Shown here piece after piece: positions 43,590-56,095 of a DNA stretch of 64,000 nt. The position numbers were made by a program, and so were the translations under genes. The stretch is from assembly GCA_036417435.1 (NCBI GenBank), contig CM070900.1, positions 35,503,496 through 35,567,495 on the forward strand, in the 5' to 3' direction. The stretch is from Inia geoffrensis (taxonomy: Eukaryota > Chordata > Mammalia > Artiodactyla > Iniidae). Numbering within the stretch: the first letter of the stretch is position 1; the number at the start of each line of letters is the position of its first letter. The notes beneath the pieces were generated by a model that made no database searches, was not told where the DNA came from, and saw only the letters and a program-made list of their open reading frames with translations.

Positions 43590-43800
43590 ATGCTTTGAAT
43601 AGCCTTATTGAGGTATCATTGCCATACAATAAACTGCACACATTTGAAACATCAGAGTGCAGGTTATGACATATGGATGCACCTGTGAAACCATCACCAC
43701 AGCTACCCCAGTAAGCATGTTTATCACCCCCAGTTTTCTTGTGCCCCTTTGTAGTCCCTTCCACCACCCCTACCCCACAAAGCCTTATACATGACTATAG
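43590..43800 (-). mobile_element. Old L1 (L1M-type) 3' end
   Basis: 'tagccttattgaggtatcat', 'tgccatacaataaactgcac', 'ctgtgaaaccatcaccacag' match the reversed L1M 3' UTR. Confidence 0.7.
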
Positions 43801-44104
43801 TATTTTTTCCATCTTCCTATTTCCGATAATTAGACAATTTGATGTTATGGTATCCTTGTGGTTCCTTTTTCTTGGGAGTGGGCACTCACGGTACTTTTCT
43901 CTATATCCCTGTGAAAACCCTGGCACCCACTCCCACCCCATGTCAAAGCTGCTTCTGTAAAGGCGGCTGCACTCTCTGTATATCTTACTGCAAATGGGAA
44001 CGCTTTTAATATCGACCCTTGCTATCACTTTTGATCTCGTTATGGATTGGAAATAAGGCTCACTGGAGATGATTTTGGCACCAAGGTAGAAGAGAAATCG
44101 TGCT

Positions 44105-44640
44105 TTCATTCATTCAACAAAGGGGAGGCTCCTCTGTCGAGATGCTTTGTGTGTGAAGAGTGAGGGCAAAACACACCAGGTTCCTTGCCTCATGAAGCTC
44201 ACAGCTCAGAAGCGAGGACTGACCACCTCTAGGTAGACAAATATTTAGCAGAAAGCATGCAGTGACAAAACACTGTGGTTCTGTTTTCCTTTTAAACGTC
44301 AAGCATAAGGAATGAAAGCAGTTAAGGAAGTTGATAGCAGTTTCTTTCTTACCCAAAAGCTTGGGAAAGCCTGGGAGACAAGGTTGGAGCCTGGGTCATC
44401 AGCAGACGCTAAGGACCTGAGGCAGGAAAGAAATTGGGGCCTTGGGGGAACAGCAGACCCGCAAGGCTGGAGCTTAAGAGAAACAGAGAGAGGTGGGAGA
44501 ATACAGCTAGAGGGGAAGACAGAGGCCAGGTCAGAAGAGATCATGAAGGCCTCGGAAGAAGTTTGAGTTGTATTCTAAACACAATGAGAAGCCATAGGAA
44601 GATCTCAGTCAGAGAAGGAGCACATTTAATTCTTTAAAGA
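44105..44640 (-). mobile_element. L2 LINE, extended copy
   Basis: 'cattcattcaacaaagggga', 'tccttgcctcatgaagctca', 'cctgaggcaggaaagaaatt', 'gaggccaggtcagaagagat', 'gagaagccataggaagatct' run backwards through about 530 bp of L2. Confidence 0.75.
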
Positions 44641-44784
44641 TCGCAGCTTCTCACTAAAGGACTCATACATTAAGAAAATGTCAACTTTCTGCTTAAAACA
44701 AATAATGAGGAATCATTATAAAAAATGATATTTTAAATGATTATAATAATGAAATTCCCTCTGTACTATGGCATCTTAGGTTGG

Positions 44785-44960
44785 AAAAAAATAGCAAATG
44801 AGTATTTTATATGCTCTCTGCTAGGCACAGCTCCAAGCTTTTGACCTATATTTCTTTTACCTCTACAAAACACGTATCATTCCTATTTTACAGATGAAAA
44901 AATTGACTCAGAGGTTAAATAATTTTCCCAAGTTGACAAAACTTGGAGACTAGCTCGCTG
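44785..44960 (-). mobile_element. MIR SINE remnant
   Basis: 'ctgctaggcacagctccaag', 'ttcctattttacagatgaaa', 'aaattgactcagaggttaaa'. Confidence 0.8.
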
Positions 44961-45336
44961 AAGTAAATGAATAGGGCCAAGGGAAATGTCTTTTTCTGTC
45001 AAAACTCATCTGCAACTTTTGGCTGCAAGGGCACATTTAAACCTGTTTCCTAGGCTCCATGGAGGCTAATGGCTTTTGGAAAGAAAAATAGGTCATGTAT
45101 TGAAAGGAAGAGGTAATGGAGAAAATCACTGGAGGAGGTAAAGGACACAGGCTGGGGGGATTCTGGCACAAGGGACAGAGTGCCCACGATGGTCACCCAG
45201 AGCATGCACAAGGCTGCTCAGCCACCTGCCAAAGTCACGGAAACCAGACAGTTCCGGCAAAGAGGAGAAACCTCAGCAACTGCGCAAACATAGTATCTGT
45301 TCTTCATACACAAGAGACCTCAAAACATTAACTAGA

Positions 45337-45538
45337 GGGCTTCCCTGGTGGCGCAGTGGTTGAGAGTCCGCCTGCCGATGCAGGGGACGCGGGTTCGTGC
45401 CCCGCTCTGGGAAGATCCCACATGCCGCGGAGCGGCTAGGCCCGTGAGCCGTGGCTGCTGAGCCTGCGCGTCCGGAGCCTGTGCCCCGCAGCGGGAGAGG
45501 CCACAACAGTGAGAGACCCACGTATGGCAAAAAAAAAA
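45337..45538 (+). mobile_element. CHR-type SINE, copy 4
   Basis: Full length with A tail. Perfect 15-bp target-site duplication aaaacattaactaga at 45322-45336 and 45539-45553. Young. Confidence 0.97.
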
Positions 45539-45553
45539 AAAACATTAACTAGA

Positions 45554-45603
45554 AAATTATTCTAGGACCTAGCAATTCCACCCCCTTAGCATGCTCCAAA
45601 AAT

Positions 45604-45638
<35 letters not shown>

Positions 45639-46160
45639 GTAAAAATAAAGGAGGGAAGGGAGGGAGGAAATCTTAAACTTAGGCTCATAACATCCCCAGT
45701 CGCAAAACTCAGAACTTGAAAACAACCAAAATATCCATCAAATGACGAATGGCTAGGTATAACTGGCATACACACACGATGGAATGTTATTCAGCCATAA
45801 AATGAACTGGATTTCTGGTACATGCTACCACACAGTTGAACTGTGAAACATTAAGTGAAAAAAGCCAGACGCAAAACGTCACGTGTTGTATGAGTCCACT
45901 TCTATTAAATACCCAGAATAGGCAAATCCGTAGATGTAGAAAACAGATTTGTAGCTGCTACTGGGCTGTGAGGGAGGCGGGAGGGGAGTGACTTCTTACT
46001 AGGTATGGGCTTTCCCTTTGGTGTGAGGGAAATGTTGGAATTATCTAGTTCCAACTGAGTGATAGTTGCCCAGCATTGTGAATGTACTAACTTACTGTTG
46101 GCATACTCTAAAATGTCAATTTACAGTGCGTAAATTTTACCTCAATAAAAAAAAAAAAAA
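45554..46160 (+). mobile_element. Old L1 (L1M-type) 3' end
   Basis: 'ggacctagcaattccacccc', 'aatatccatcaaatgacgaa', 'atggaatgttattcagccat', 'tgtgaatgtactaacttact' and 'ttttacctcaataaa' plus A tail follow L1M in plus sense. Contains a 28-30 bp internal A run at 45607-45635. Only out-of-frame traces of the ORF2 C-terminus remain. Confidence 0.85.
45607..45635 (+). repeat. Poly-A run inside the L1M
   Basis: About 29 A, followed by A/G-rich sequence. Probably expansion of an A-rich site within the old L1. Confidence 0.9.
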
Positions 46161-46237
46161 TTTCGTAGTCACGGGGAGCACCCAAAATCCCCAGCTAAGA
46201 AGACCTTAAAAGTCCACAAAAAGAATCTCTAGAGAAT

Positions 46238-46650
46238 CTTTACTCATTCCATATATATCTATTAAACACCTGTTAGGTGTTAGGATGAGCCCAATAATAC
46301 ATGGACTTTGCCTCATGGGGTTTACAAACAGACATTAGTCAAATAACCACAAGAATTAAATCATGAATGGGATGAATGCACTGAAGGAGAATCTTCATGG
46401 TGCCAGTGGGCGGCGGTGAAGTCTTCCCTGGAAAAGTGGCAATCGAAGGATCTTCTGAGGGAATTTACTAGGGAAGAGGAGGCGGTCTGAGGTAGACAGG
46501 GAAGAGCACGTGCAAAGGCCCAGTGGCAAACTTCACGGTAGAGATCGGGGTCTGACATCCAGTATAACACGAGTCTGGAGAGGCAGCCCGGCCCAGATCA
46601 GGTAGAGCCCTACTGGCCACACTCAGCAGCTTGTTTCTAGTCCTCAGAAG
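46238..46650 (-). mobile_element. L2 LINE, extended copy
   Basis: 'tttactcattccatatatat', 'tattaaacacctgttaggtg', 'gaagagcacgtgcaaaggcc', 'cactcagcagcttgtttcta'. Confidence 0.7.
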
Positions 46651-46689
46651 AGTAGAAAATACCCACCAAACACACACCATGTCTCTCCC

Positions 46690-46800
46690 CTCCACTTCCT
46701 GTCCTCATAGCTCTTACCACCCCTGACATGTCTTTGTTTGCTACCTGTCTCACTTCCCACTTCTACGTAAGCTCTGTGAGGGTAAGGGCTGGGTGGTCAA
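46690..46800 (+). mobile_element. L2 LINE 3' fragment
   Basis: 'tcatagctcttaccacccct', 'tacgtaagctctgtgagggt', 'aagggctgggtggtc'. Opposite to the preceding L2. Confidence 0.6.
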
Positions 46801-46809
46801 AGACTTGTT

Positions 46810-48220
46810 GAATCAAGTCATAGATTTCTGTTTTGAAAATACCACTCACACTGCCGTTGACTGAAAAAAAATTGCACAACCTAAAAGTTGAGACATCCTA
46901 AGGACATTTGGCCGACATTCTAAGGACTAAGCCCGGGAGACAGGACTCTCAGATGACTCTGAGGGACTGCTCTCAAGAGGCAAGGCGGGGGCGGGGGAAG
47001 CCAGGATATATCGGAGTTTTTGTAACAAAGACCAGGTAGTTGGAACGTCTAAAGGATTACTGTTAATGAAAGAAAACCAGGTATCTCAAGTTAAGGAATT
47101 TAGTGCTTTTCTATATAGGGGAAGACGCAAGGGCCTGGCTCACAGAAATCATTCCTTTGATATGCACCTCAGCTATCCGGGGCCAGTATCCTGCTTTTCT
47201 CCATCCTGAATCTCCTCAGAGTTCACAGGTGGGGGTGACTGCGGTGGCTGAGGGCTTGCCAGTGGGCAGCCCGTTCGTCTCCATTGTGAGTTCCCTCGGG
47301 GTTCACCGGCTGGGAAGCTATAATGTTGATAGCTTGATGACTGCAAGATCCTTCGTGTACTGATATGGCAGGCAATCTTTTTCATTCACACTGCCACGTG
47401 GAGAATGCGTTGGTTCGGGGTGGGAGGAGAGGCCAGGCAGCCAGCTGCTTGATTTGTAGTAGAAAGGAGCGTCGGGCTTGGGGTACCTCTCCTGAGAACC
47501 CCTGTGTGAGCTGCACTGCCAGTGGCGGAGGAGCGTCTAGTTCTGCAAAAAGCAGGCCTTACCTTCCAGAGAAGGATCCTCTTATCAGCTGACCACTCTG
47601 GCCCCTTGATTCTGACCCACCTAGCAAGAGTTTAAATGGTCAGGGGTCAAGGGTAGGGGAATGTCCCTTCGATGAGGAATGTAGGAAGGCTGGAGTTAGC
47701 TGGCAGGTTAGAGCCCTTGTTGAGAGCCTTGTGCTGGGTGTCCAAGGACCAGAATTCTGCCCCAGCCTTCTGTTATTTCACCATGAGACCTTAACGTCTC
47801 CCTCTCTGTGGTTCTCCAAACTATTAAGGAAGTAAGTGATGAACTTGACCTAAATGATTTATCCCTACCATATTTTTTTCCCATGGAAGATTTTGTCTAA
47901 TGTTGTGATAATAGCAATTCATGCTTATTTGAGCCATTGTGACAAAAGGTTACTGTGTTAGGAGTACTATAACAAGCCATTCAGTGAATTCAGTAACACT
48001 TTTAATAGCATTTTTATATTTCATTGCTCCCAGGAACACCTATAGCTCAAAAATAGTACACATAGGTGCACAAAAATCTGGTATGTATTCACTCTAACGA
48101 TAATGTCAGGTTCTCACAAATTTTCAGACCCCTGGCACCCATTTCATGGCTTCATGCATTAGGAGTGGCTGGAATGAAAAACAGAAAAGATCATAATCGT
48201 AGGAACAAAGGAAAACAAAG
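46810..48220. other. Unassigned sequence
   Basis: No repeat family recognised over about 1.4 kb. 47180-47600 is moderately GC-rich with short frames and no clear splice pairs. Confidence 0.4.
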
Positions 48221-48223
48221 CTG

Positions 48224-48640
48224 ATGATAGAAGAGAAACTGGACTGGCTCACAGCCTGTGCTGAGGCTGGACTGTGTACTTCTGCCTCCTTCCCTCTGCT
48301 CCCTGATTCCAGACAGCTGCTTATACCTAATCGCCTGGCCCCCCGGGAGGAAGGTCCCCCCAGACTGAAGAAGCCGATTGCCTTAATCCCTGGTCAGATG
48401 AAAGGTTCTTTCCCCGGCATGCAGATCCTGGGCTGGTTTCTAGCACGGCTCACAAAGGGAGGCAAGTTCAAAGAAGCTGCCTGGGCATTGAGAGCATTCC
48501 GTTGGCTTTTTAATGAAGTTTATCAGAGAGGAAACTTCTGGATCTTTGAAGCAGAAAGGTCCAAGTCTAGAAGTTGGTGCTGCTCTCTCTTGGCCTCTGC
48601 TCTTTGTTTTTCGAACAGATTCCTTTGTCAGAGGCACTGA
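48224..48640 (+). other. 138-codon open frame, coding status unknown
   Basis: An ATG at 48224 starts a 138-codon frame outside any recognised repeat. A good acceptor-like site ('ctgctccctgattccag', AG 48311-48312) lies inside it. The central part (residues about 40-115) has a mixed basic/hydrophobic composition that looks protein-like, with no domain I recognise. No GTAAG-type donor follows. Frames of this size are expected by chance a few times in 64 kb. Confidence 0.18.
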
Positions 48641-48867
48641 TTTTCTGTTCCCTAAGCTCATGAATTTCTCAGCACTAATATGTTGTCCTTATCCTCTAGT
48701 TAGGCAACACTTCTCACCTATTTATGGTAGTGAATGCCAGAGGCAAGGGTTGCCCCTTCAGGTACGCAGAGGCCAGTCCCCACTTGCGATCTGTGCTCCC
48801 ACTGTATGCATGGGCAGTGCAGGAGCCACTTATCAGAGGTGACTCACAAAAGACTCCTTTGCCCATA

Positions 48868-49400
48868 GGCTTTTATTCAATGCATTGTACAAATACTTGA
48901 GCAACTACTGCATTCCAGGTGCTATTTTAGATACCTGGGATTTTTGCAGAAAACAAAAGACAAAAATCTCTGTCTCCCCAAATAAGTAAATTATATCATA
49001 GGTTAGCACTTAGTAGACGCGTAGTAGGGAAAAGCAGACAGTGGAGTGACAGAGACTGGGAGGGTTCGAGGGTGGCAATGGCATGGGGTGTATTTGTAAA
49101 CAGGGTGCTGAGAAGTTGACTGTTAATAAGGACTTGTATCAGAAAAGAGTTAGCCACGCAGACGTCTGGGAGAAGAGGAATCCAGACTTCGAGGATAGTG
49201 ACCAGAAGACCTTAAGGAGGGTGCGTGACTAAGGAGGTTGGTGTGGCTGAAATTACAGGAACAAGGGGATCACAGTGAGGTTGCGTTTAGGAAAGGAACG
49301 GAGGCAGATGGTGTGAGATCTTGGGGGCCTCTGTAAGGAATTGGGCTCTTAGAGTGAAAGGGGGCCAGTGCCGAGCTTTGATCAGAGGGGTGATGAGATG
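48868..49400 (-). mobile_element. L2 LINE, extended copy
   Basis: 'cttttattcaatgcattgta', 'gcattccaggtgctatttta', 'taaggaggttggtgtggctg', 'cttgggggcctctgtaagga' follow L2 in reverse. Confidence 0.65.
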
Positions 49401-49409
49401 TCACTTGTG

Positions 49410-50085
49410 TTTTGTTCATTACGTGCTTATATTTCCATTCACCTAATAGTTTAAACACCAATTGAAAATTCATGCCTAAATCAATTACGTTAGAGCTGGC
49501 AGATGCTTTTTCTAACTCTGTCACTCATTCTGTCCTTACCAGCTGACATTCCTTTGTGAGATAGAGCTTTCTCTCAACAATTCTAGGTATTTGATTGCAC
49601 AGGAATACATTTCCTGCTAAAAAGTAAAAATAAACACTTAGGTCATTCCCTTTAAGGACATATGTTCAAGGGAAGCTTTTTTTTTTTTTTTTTTTTAAAT
49701 CGTCCCTCAAATAGAGACAAATGTTCCTCGTGCTTTAGAAGGGCTCTCCCTTCTAACTGTTTCCTTGTTACATTGTCCTTTCTTTGGGGGATGACATTCC
49801 AGCAGGGAACCATTCCTTGAGTTAGCTGTCATCTTTTGGAGTCTCCTTTTAGGTGGTGCATCCTTGATACCAGGAAGGAAAAGAATGACCCTGGAGGAGG
49901 GGGCGTCAGTAACTCTTGCCTAGCTTTGTTGGTCAGATGAGGTAATTGTTGCATCCAGATCCTAAAGAGCAGCTGAGATGGTGCCATGTCCCTGCTCCAT
50001 GATCTTCATTACTTAGTTAAATCCAAATGGCTTCACCCAGTTTTAAACGCTCTGTGAAATCTGTGCCCAGATGGCCTTAACTCCT
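49410..50085. other. Unassigned sequence with poly-T tract
   Basis: No gene or repeat family recognised. A T20 run lies at 49677-49696 without a SINE or LINE body attached. Confidence 0.45.
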
Positions 50086-50090
50086 TGATT

Positions 50091-50185
50091 CTTTTTCTCT
50101 CTCTTCCTCCTCCTTTCTCCCCCCTTTCCTCCCTCCCTCTCTCTCTCACACATACACACGCACACACACACACTTACATACACAC
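50091..50185 (+). repeat. CT-rich then CA-rich simple sequence
   Basis: Pyrimidine tract of CTCT, CCTCC and CCCTTT units passing into imperfect CA repeats. Confidence 0.92.
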
Positions 50186-50314
50186 CCCTACGTTGTGAAC
50201 ATTATCATAGCCCCTCCAAACTACCCAACACGCCAAAACAAACTCTGTTCTATCCCACGTCAAGATTTTGTCTGGGGTATAATTTTCCCTTGGGGCGTCC
50301 TCTCCAGAGTTACC

Positions 50315-50625
50315 TACACCTATTGAATTTCATCCTTCAAAGCCTTCAACAAATGCTCCTTCCCCAGTCTCTGCACTAAGCAGTCCCCAAATCTGATTCC
50401 TCTTTCTCTGTGCACTCACACCCCTTTGCTATATCCCCCTCTCACTTTGTTTCGTATGATCTCAGTTGTATAAATGTTACTTACGTTCATGGCTACATCA
50501 GCCTCAGGTCTACAAATGTCTTTAGAAGTGAGGCCGGCGTACTGATTTTTTAAATTTCTCCCAGTGATGAAAAGTTGTCTGGTTCATGGTAAGCACTCAA
50601 ACATTCATGGAGAAGGATTTAAATA
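50315..50625 (+). mobile_element. L2 LINE 3' end
   Basis: 'aatttcatccttcaaagcct', 'tatatccccctctcactttg', 'catggtaagcactcaaacat'. Confidence 0.65.
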
Positions 50626-50654
50626 ACAGCTGTAGCAATTTTCAAATGTCTGCT

Positions 50655-51060
50655 TTCATTCATACATTTAACCAATACATACCAAGCACCTATTGAGTCT
50701 CAAATAATGGGTACCATGAAGACTACAAAAATGAATCAAGAAATAAATCCTGGGGCTCCCCTGGTGGTGCAGTGGTTGAGAGTCCGCCTGCCGATGCAGG
50801 GGACACGGGTTCATGCCCCGGTCCAGGAAGATCCCACATGCCGCAGAGTGGCTGGGCCCGTGAGCCATGGCAGCTGAGCCTGCGCGTCTGGAGCCTGTGC
50901 TCCGCAACGGGAGGGGCCGCGTCAGTGAGAGGCCCGCGTACCGCAAGAAAAAAAAAAAAAAAAGAAAGAAAGAAATCCTGCCTTTGGGCGGAGTCCAATT
51001 TAGGAGAGGGAGGACATATATGTAAAGTACTGTATTACAAAGGAAGAAGTGCTAAAACCT
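50655..51060 (-). mobile_element. L2/MIR-like repeat split by a CHR SINE
   Basis: 'cattcatacatttaaccaat' and 'caagcacctattgagtctca' begin a reversed L2 3' end. After the SINE it continues with 'tttaggagagggaggacata'. Moderate match. Confidence 0.5.
50753..50970 (+). mobile_element. CHR-type SINE, copy 5
   Basis: Head, body and a tail of A then (GAAA)n. Target-site duplication about ataaatcctg at 50743-50752 against agaaatcctg at 50971-50980. Several substitutions in the head and body. Confidence 0.95.
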
Positions 51061-51064
51061 AGAG

Positions 51065-52000
51065 AGTCAAGAACAGCAGGTTAAATTCACTCATGTTTCT
51101 CTTTGCTCCGCGACAGATATTTTCTCCAACAGCCTGTGAATCATCCTGTCTCCTAGGATGAAAACAGCTTCCACAAGGGCCACCAGGGATTTTCTCTTGT
51201 CCCCCGGAAGATCTGTCAGGGTCACACTGATGGCCCTGCTGGGCAGAGAACAAAGACATGGCAGGTTTTCTCTCGTTTACTAATTCAGGCTGGATTCCCT
51301 CTCAAAGGCAGTTTTACAACTTTCCTTTACACTAACAACCAGGCCTTTTTTTTTCATGATTCCTCTGAATTAGGACTGACACACTTAAACTGAGGTTTAG
51401 CCAAGGTGACCGTAAACTTCAGTTTCCTCTGACTTGCCTGAGAAGTCATTTCTGGGTCCATCTGGGGTTATCAGCCAGCCCTCCAGTACATCTGGAGAGA
51501 AGACAAACACTCACTGACGAGTGTTTTCTCTAATTTCCTGCCTATTCAGACTCCACGGTCCCCATCTGGGTCAGGCAGGGTGCTACCTTCCTTGTTAGAA
51601 TCACAGTGTGCTCCTTGAATCAACCCTCCTTATTAAAACAGGAGAGCTAAGAACCATCAGAGGTTTGCAATTCTCCCCCTCAGTTCTCTGCTTGCTTATT
51701 CATTCACTTACGTATTCATTTATTCAACAAGTACTGATTAATCCCCCTCCCTTTTTATATACTCTGCCTATTCCCAAAAGGATCAGAGGTGGCTTGTGGG
51801 ATCAAACATAATGCAAAACAGGGAAGCCAGGGATAAAAACAGAAAGGAAGGAGGAGGCATTGCCACAAGCTCCAAAGGTGGTTGGAATTCAGTCCTTGCT
51901 CTATTCTAGCAAAAAAAAAAGATTTGCTGGATTTCTGTGTTTTTCCTTTCTGCCCAGCCAAAACATGCAAATTTGGGTGCAGAGGATAACTTTTTCCTGC
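51065..52000. other. Unassigned sequence
   Basis: No gene recognised. A short reversed L2 end ('tattcatttattcaacaagt') sits near 51713-51735. Confidence 0.4.
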
Positions 52001-52002
52001 AA

Positions 52003-52085
52003 CTAAATACATTTATTGAGCATCCAGTGGAGTGCTTTGTTCTTGTATGCAAATACCTTCAGAATAAATGAAAGAATTAATTCAT
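52003..52085 (-). mobile_element. L2/MIR 3' end fragment
   Basis: 'aatacatttattgagcatcc', 'agtggagtgctttgttcttg'. Confidence 0.5.
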
Positions 52086-52166
52086 TAGTTCCCAAATTTT
52101 AGTTATTTGCATGTTATCTTTCAAATGTTTGCCTAACTCCATGACTGTTACTTATTTTGTAGTTTT

Positions 52167-52370
52167 GTCTTTTTTTTTTTTTTTTTCCGTACGTGGGCCT
52201 CTCACTGTTGCGGCCTCTCCCGTTGCGGAGCACAGGCTCTGGACGCGCAGGCTCAGCGGCCGTGGCTCACAGGCCCAGCCGCTCCACGGCATCTTCCCGG
52301 ACCGGGGCACGAACCCGTGTCCCCTGCATCGGCAGGCAGACTCTCAACCACTGCGCCACCAGGGAAGCCC
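52167..52370 (-). mobile_element. CHR-type SINE, copy 6
   Basis: Minus-oriented copy with T-run tail at 52168-52186. Target-site duplication tgtagtttt at 52158-52166 and 52371-52379. It lacks about 7 bp (the 'gtgggat' block) present in the other copies near 52290. Confidence 0.95.
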
Positions 52371-52389
52371 TGTAGTTTTTTTTTTAAAT

Positions 52390-53425
52390 TGACTTTTCAA
52401 TTTATTTTAAAAATACTTGTCCCTTTCATAAAGGAAATATTTATATCAAACACCATAACTAGATAGTAATGATAAAATAAATATAATTAAAAATAACATC
52501 ATATTCTAAATAAACAAAACTAAAACTTGGAGCTGTGATATCTTCCTTTGTGTTATAAGGGAGATTAGGATGTATTAATGATTAAAATCACACTAGCACC
52601 AAATTGAGGTAGCTAATTCTTTTGAGTATTCAATACAAAATGGAACTAAAAAAGAAAAATCTCATTATGAATATCAGGGTTACATTACCACTTTTAGGTA
52701 GCATCCTGCATTATCTCACATTGCCCAAAACCCTTTTAAGTAGCATTCCCCGACCTAGGAAAACATTGGTCAATTAAGTGAAGCTGAAATTTGTGGGATA
52801 GAGGTTTTTTGCTCCCTGAAAAATAGGAAAGCTCTTTGCTCCAGGGCACATTAAGTTGATTTCAACAAGTAGAACTTCAGGCCGCCCACTCCTACACCCT
52901 TTGTTATCAACAAAGAATTGTTGCGGTATAGTTGGCCCCAGAACACAGTGTGTGTGTCTCTGTGAGGAGTTAATAATCCTGATGAGGTTTTTGGGAGACT
53001 TGGTAGGTCCAACAGCAGTGAATTACACTTATTTAACAATATAAGGTTGCTTATAAACAATATGCTAGGCAGAAAAAAATGGGCTGTTAGTAAATTTGAA
53101 AGTCTTACAAAGTCAGGAATGTTTCTATTCACTGATTAGATGTCCTAGTATCAAGGTGCTTGGATTTAGATCTTAATTTCCTCTTCTCATACTCTGATGT
53201 ACTCATCTGCCTTTTTTCTTATCACTGATGAATATCATTCAGCGAAATCATCTGCTTGGTAGGTAAGAAACTGCAAGAGGTCCCAGTGACATTCAATATG
53301 TATACCAGCAATGACACCTGATTTTAATGGGCATCCAGTTTGGTTTTGTCTACTTTGACAGGTGGAATGGTCTGCTCTACCATTTCAGAACCACCACTTT
53401 CTCTTCTGTCTTGCTACAGGTTTAA
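52390..53425. other. AT-rich, unassigned
   Basis: No repeat family or gene recognised. Confidence 0.4.
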
Positions 53426-53429
53426 TTGT

Positions 53430-53865
53430 GGCTCCTCCCACAATTAACTCCTAACTCCCAGTACCTCAGAATGTGACCTCATTTGGAAATAGACATGCAG
53501 ATGTAATGAAGTTATGATGAGGTCATTTTGAAGTAGGTGGGCTCCTAAGCCAATACGCCATGTCCTTAGACAAAGCAGAGATGTGTGCATAGAGATGTGC
53601 ACAGAAGGAGAATGCCATGTGAGCATGAGGGTAGGGATCAAGATGATGGGTCTATAGGCCAAGGCACATCACAGATTGCCAGCAAAACACTGAAGCTACG
53701 AAACAGGCATGGACCAGATTCTTTTGTCACAGCCCTCAGAAAGAACCAACCCTGCTAACAGTTTGATCTGGGACTTTGAGGTTCCCGAACTGTGAGACCC
53801 TAAATTTCTGTTGTTTAAGCCACCCACTTGTGGTACTTTGTTATAGCAGCCCTAGCAAACTCATA
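53430..53865 (+). mobile_element. Old LTR/MER-type repeat, family uncertain
   Basis: 'cccagtacctcagaatgtga', 'cctcatttggaaatagacat', 'cacagccctcagaaagaacc', 'ttctgttgtttaagccaccc' and 'actttgttatagcagcccta' in this order are diagnostic of a common old mammalian repeat, which I believe to be a solitary LTR-like element. It contains no coding sequence and no retroviral gene. Confidence 0.6.
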
Positions 53866-53869
53866 CATC

Positions 53870-55125
53870 TCTCTTTACCAATCGCACTGCAGGAGAGATG
53901 GCTTGGAAACTTAGCACCACTCTACTTTCTAAAAACTGCTGTTCCTTGCTGAAATAGCAAACCTCATCACTATTATTCAATATACCACATGTACAAATGT
54001 ACACTTGGAAGAGTCTTCTGGCAATTTGAAGAAAATGTGGTCTTTTTATTAAAGAAGTTGCCATCAGTTAGGGTATAGTTATTTAGCTGATGGGTTAATG
54101 AAAATTTTACATAATTTCAGGCACAAGTAAAAGGTTTATCTGTCTTTTAATATTCTGAGATATTTTCTTAGAGAGCCCCAAGGGAAAAGCAGCACTAACT
54201 ACTGAAATGAAATTTATTTTACTGATTGTTGGACCATAAAACACTACTGAGCTAACAGGAAAGTAGCCATACCTGCTCTTTTAATATGCTTAATTTAAAG
54301 GGAATGGGAGTTTTTGTTAATATTTTTTAAATCCTATACTATATATAGTCTCTGTTTTCATTTTATATGTACTTCTTTTGATAATTTGTAAAGTTTATAT
54401 TTACATTTTAGTATTAAGTGTAACAGGAGTAGTAACTACTAATTCTCTATTTCTTTAAATAGTATCTATCAACTTTCTTTTGTAAGCAGTGATAAAAACT
54501 GTATTTTCTCTTTTTCCCTTTATTCTTCCACCCAATTTCAGTTTCCAGTATTATCTTTGCTAGGTTGTTTACTTTTGTTCTGTTATCCTTCTAGCTCTTA
54601 ATTCACTATTCTCAACTATAAGACATGAGGCAATCAATGTATTTATATTACATGTCTTCATTTATCCCTCTCTTCCCAACTTTTGTCAAGGTTAATAAAA
54701 TGTATATTCTGCTCTGAAACAACTATCCCTGAATGACATTTAGGCTCAGTCCTATAGTTAGATTCAGTCCTCTCCATAAATCTTTTTGCTGTAATTTTTA
54801 CAATCATATATGGATGGACTGAAGTTTTTCCTACAACAGATTTCTCAATAAAGTCTTTTGGGAACAATATTCCCTTAGTTCTTCCATGTTCAAAATAGTT
54901 TGGCTGAGTATAAAGTTCCAAACCATATTTTCTGTCCCTGAGAATATAATAGGCAATGCTGCCTGTCTTTCAGCATTTGTTGAAGCTATTTCCCCAACTT
55001 TTCCAGGACTTGAATTGTTTTTCCTTTGGCTTCCCAATGGATTCCCCTTTTTTTTTTTGACATCCAATAACTTTTTTATAGTATGTCATAATGTTGGCCA
55101 TTCTGTGCTACTTCTTTCTTGGAAT
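53870..55125. other. AT-rich, unassigned
   Basis: No gene seen. 54650-55125 and 56795-57240 flank the L1 and may be two halves of one older LINE or MER repeat split by it, but I cannot assign the family. Confidence 0.4.
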
Positions 55126-55525
55126 ATAGAGTGTCCTTTTTTTTTTTTTTCTTTTTTTTTTTAACACCTTTATTGGAGTATAATTGCTTTACAATGTTAT
55201 GTTAGCTTCTGCTGTATAACAAAGTGAATCAGCTATATGTATGCATATATCCCCATATCCCCTCCCTCTTGCATCTCCCTCACCCTCCCCCCATCCCGCT
55301 CCTCTAAGTGGTCACAAAGCACCGAGCTGATCTCCCTGGGCTATGCGGCTGCTTCCCACTAGCGATCTGTTTTACATTTGGTAGTGTATATATGTCCATG
55401 CCACTCTCTCACTTCGTCCCAGCGTAACCTTCCCCCTTCCTTGTTCCTTGTGTCCTCAAGCCCATTCTCTACGTCTGTGTCTTTATTCCTGTCCTGCCCC
55501 TAGGTTCATCAGAACCATTTTATTT

Positions 55526-55768
55526 TTAGATTCCATATATATGTGTTAGCATATGGTATTTGTTTTTCTCTTTCTGACTTACTTCACTCTGTATGACAGA
55601 TTCTAGGTCCATCCACCTCACTACAAATAACTCAATTTCATTTCTTTTTATGGCTGAGTAATATTCCATTGTATATACACGCCACATCTTCTTTATCCAT
55701 TCATCTGTCGGTGGACACTTAGGTTGCTTCCATGTCCTGGCTATTGTAAATAGAGCTGCAATGAACAT
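55526..55768 (-). pseudogene. L1 ORF2 C-terminal fragment
   Basis: An 80-codon minus-strand frame with the ORF2 C-terminal signatures TWKQPKCPPTDEWIKKMW and MEYYSAIKRNE. It ends in a stop and has no upstream catalytic region because of the internal deletion. Dead. Confidence 0.92.
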
Positions 55769-56095
55769 TGGGGTACATGACTGTTTTTGAACTATGTTTT
55801 ATTCAGGGTATATGCCCAGTAGTGGGATTGCTGGATCATATGGTAATTCTATTTTTAGTTCTTTAAGGAACCTCCATACTGTTCTCCATAGTGGCTGTAT
55901 CAATTTACATTCCCATCAACAGTGCAAGAGGGTTCCTTTTTCTCCACACCCTCTCCAGCATTTATTGTTTGTAGATTTTTTGTTGATGGCCACTCTGACT
56001 GGTGTGAGGTGATACCTCATTGTAGTTTTGATTTGCATTTCTCTAACGATTAGTGATGTTGACAATCCTTTCATGTTGGCATGAAATTAATTCTT

